Under the pieces are notes generated by a model. That model did no database searches. It saw nothing but the letters and a program-made list of their open reading frames with translations, and had not been told where the DNA came from. A program made the position numbers and the translations under genes. A stretch of 13,790 bases of DNA from NCBI GenBank assembly GCA_964565415.1, contig CAZMEX010000074.1, positions 1 to 13,790 on the forward strand, written 5' to 3'. Positions 12,529 through 13,790 of this stretch are shown here, piece after piece. Every line of letters begins with the position of its first letter. Within the stretch, counting starts at the first letter, position 1. The DNA is from JAIOSM01 sp964565415. Its GTDB lineage: Bacteria; Desulfobacterota; Desulfobacteria; Desulfobacterales; Desulfobacteraceae.

Positions 12529-13790
12529 ATGGCTGATATCTCAAAAGAATCAAATGTTGATTCTAAAATCACAAAAAAATTGTGTGACATTGTAGGTGAA
12601 AAAAATGCAACTGATATGAAGCACATCCGTTATGCCTACTCCTATGATTTATCCTTTGTGAAGCCTAAATTGCCGGATTATGTTGTAATGCCCACAAGCG
12701 TTGAACAGGTCCAGGCAATAATGAAATTTGCCAATCAGGAAAAAATCTCAGTCACACCATTTACTGCAGGTACCAATATCGGTGGTCTGTGTATTCCTGA
12801 AAATGGTGGTATTCTGCTTGATATGAAAAGGATGAACCAGATTATACGTATTGATGAAGAATCCCACTATGCCATTATTGAACCAGGAGTCTCCCATGCC
12901 AAATTTGCCAGCGCACTTGCAAAATATAATCTAAGATGGAGCTGGCCTGTGGGTCCGCCTTCAGCCTCTACCTCCTCCTGTGCCATCAGCCATGGAATCG
13001 GGGGTTTAAGCGCCAGGTACGGTTTGAATAGTGAGGAAATAACCAGCATGGAAGTGGTTCTGCCCACAGGTGAACTTGTGAGAGTAGGTTCCTGTGCAAT
13101 TCAGGAAGATGCATGGCACAGTTGTCTTCCTTTGCCAAGGATGGATGGCCTTTTTACAGGATGGCTCGGTACCACCGGGGTTATAACAAAACTTGGTCTG
13201 CGCGTGCATCCTATGCCTCCTATCCTTAAAGTCTTTACAGCATCCACAGAAAAAATTGCTCACATGGCATCCTATCTTAGAACCCTTGGCAATTATGAAA
13301 TATGTGATGACTTAACTGGAGTTTCCTGGTGGCTATCACAGGTGCCAATCCCATATCCATACAAACCAAAACCAAATGATGCACCTGAATGGGTCTCTTT
13401 TGCCACAACCTTTTCCTGGACCCAAAAAGAGAAAGAAGCAAGAGAAGAAATCTGGAAAATGGTGGTAGATGAAGAGACAAAAAAGGGTTCTTCCTTAAAA
13501 GAGACAGACTATCCTGAAGAGGCCTTGAGAGCAAGAACACAACTTCCCAGCCAGATTGTGGGATCAACAAAAAATTATACAAAACAAGCAGGAGCAGGGA
13601 TTTCATGGCCTGGAACCTTTACACCTGTAAATAAGTGGGAACCGGTTTATGAAGAGTGGAAAAAAATTCTTATTGCAAGAAACCTCTCTCCTTCAGTCAG
13701 AGTAACAAATTATAGAGGTGTTCACTATGGTATGCTCAGAGCCATGATACCCTTTCCAAAAAAAGATCCTGCATCTATTGAGAATGCAAG
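12529..13790 (+). CDS. FAD-binding oxidoreductase, VAO/PCMH family (5' part; runs off the window)
   Basis: The frame is open from ATG 12529 to the window end, giving 420 residues without a stop. It looks like a flavin oxidase/dehydrogenase of the GlcD, D-lactate dehydrogenase or 4-cresol dehydrogenase type. The PCMH FAD domain spans about 45-230: LPDYVVMPTSVEQVQAIMKF, the pyrophosphate loop TPFTAGTNIGGLC, GGILLDMKRMNQI, IIEPGVSHAKFASAL, GPPSASTSSCAISHGIGGLS and GLFTGWLGTTGVITKLGLRV. The cap domain (about 235 onward) is rich in Trp, Tyr and Pro and ends in the visible part with RVTNYRGVHYGMLRAMIPF. No signal peptide. The substrate class (2-hydroxy acid or alcohol/phenol) cannot be decided. The FCD-type regulator upstream would fit a hydroxy-acid substrate. 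It could feed electrons to a CCG-type partner, but none is seen directly downstream within the window. Confidence 0.87.
   Translation, partial: MADISKESNVDSKITKKLCDIVGEKNATDMKHIRYAYSYDLSFVKPKLPDYVVMPTSVEQVQAIMKFANQEKISVTPFTAGTNIGGLCIPENGGILLDMKRMNQIIRIDEESHYAIIEPGVSHAKFASALAKYNLRWSWPVGPPSASTSSCAISHGIGGLSARYGLNSEEITSMEVVLPTGELVRVGSCAIQEDAWHSCLPLPRMDGLFTGWLGTTGVITKLGLRVHPMPPILKVFTASTEKIAHMASYLRTLGNYEICDDLTGVSWWLSQVPIPYPYKPKPNDAPEWVSFATTFSWTQKEKEAREEIWKMVVDEETKKGSSLKETDYPEEALRARTQLPSQIVGSTKNYTKQAGAGISWPGTFTPVNKWEPVYEEWKKILIARNLSPSVRVTNYRGVHYGMLRAMIPFPKKDPASIENA

Noticed and set aside
12867..13606. Minus-strand open frames of 66, 85 and 109 codons
   Set aside because: They oppose the flavoprotein gene, which shows clear FAD-domain motifs; no ribosome binding site or family resemblance was seen.
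1..13790. CRISPR arrays, tRNA/rRNA genes, insertion sequences or prophage genes
   Set aside because: No regularly spaced repeats, no cloverleaf or rRNA-like stretch, no transposase or integrase reading frame, and no terminal inverted repeats were found by eye.

Overview
The window looks like chromosomal DNA of an anaerobic, AT-rich, respiring bacterium, most likely a sulfate-reducing member of the Desulfobacterota (Desulfobacterales-like). That placement is inferred from gene content: CCG-domain HdrD/DsrK-type iron-sulfur protein, periplasmic multihaem cytochromes c, NarI-type membrane cytochrome b, an aldehyde:ferredoxin oxidoreductase (AOR) homologue and a DUF39 protein. No rRNA, tRNA, CRISPR array or insertion sequence is visible.

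Layout. (1) 1-1213, plus strand: the 3' end of a NarX/DegS-type histidine kinase and its overlapping NarL/LuxR-type response regulator. (2) 1253-2419, plus strand: a fused ComD-ComE sulfopyruvate decarboxylase homologue. (3) 2397-11411, minus strand: eight tightly packed genes that look like one operon read from right to left. In transcription order they are a two-cluster ferredoxin, a shortened AOR-like protein, a class-I-amidotransferase-like (BPL_N-type) protein, a membrane-anchored hexahaem cytochrome c, a cytochrome b, a heptahaem cytochrome c fused to an HdrE/DsrM/NarI-like membrane domain, an HdrD-like CCG protein, and a DUF39 protein with a C-terminal 2x[4Fe-4S] domain resembling 'methanogenesis marker 16'. 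The last gene converges on comDE and overlaps its end by 23 bp. (4) 11412-11632: an AT-rich divergent control region with palindromes and two outward-facing TTGACA boxes. (5) 11633-12391, plus strand: a FadR/GntR-FCD regulator. (6) 12529-13790, plus strand: a VAO/PCMH-type FAD oxidoreductase cut by the window edge.

How the parts may work together (inference). The three cytochrome genes plus the HdrD-like subunit have the parts for a trans-membrane redox complex comparable to DsrMKJOP, Tmc or HdrDE: periplasmic haem c, membrane haem b, and a cytoplasmic CCG site that in relatives handles thiol/disulfide chemistry. The ferredoxin and AOR-like protein could supply or accept cytoplasmic electrons. 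The two ends of the window hint at the chemistry. ComDE homologues turn sulfopyruvate into sulfoacetaldehyde. DUF39 proteins insert sulfide into an aldehyde to make a thiol (homocysteine from aspartate semialdehyde) and have been proposed for sulfoacetaldehyde to coenzyme M. A bacterial coenzyme-M-like thiol system linked to an Hdr-type complex is therefore a testable hypothesis, not a demonstrated fact. The earlier steps (ComA, ComB, ComC or the Xcb route) and any CoM-using enzyme are not in this window.
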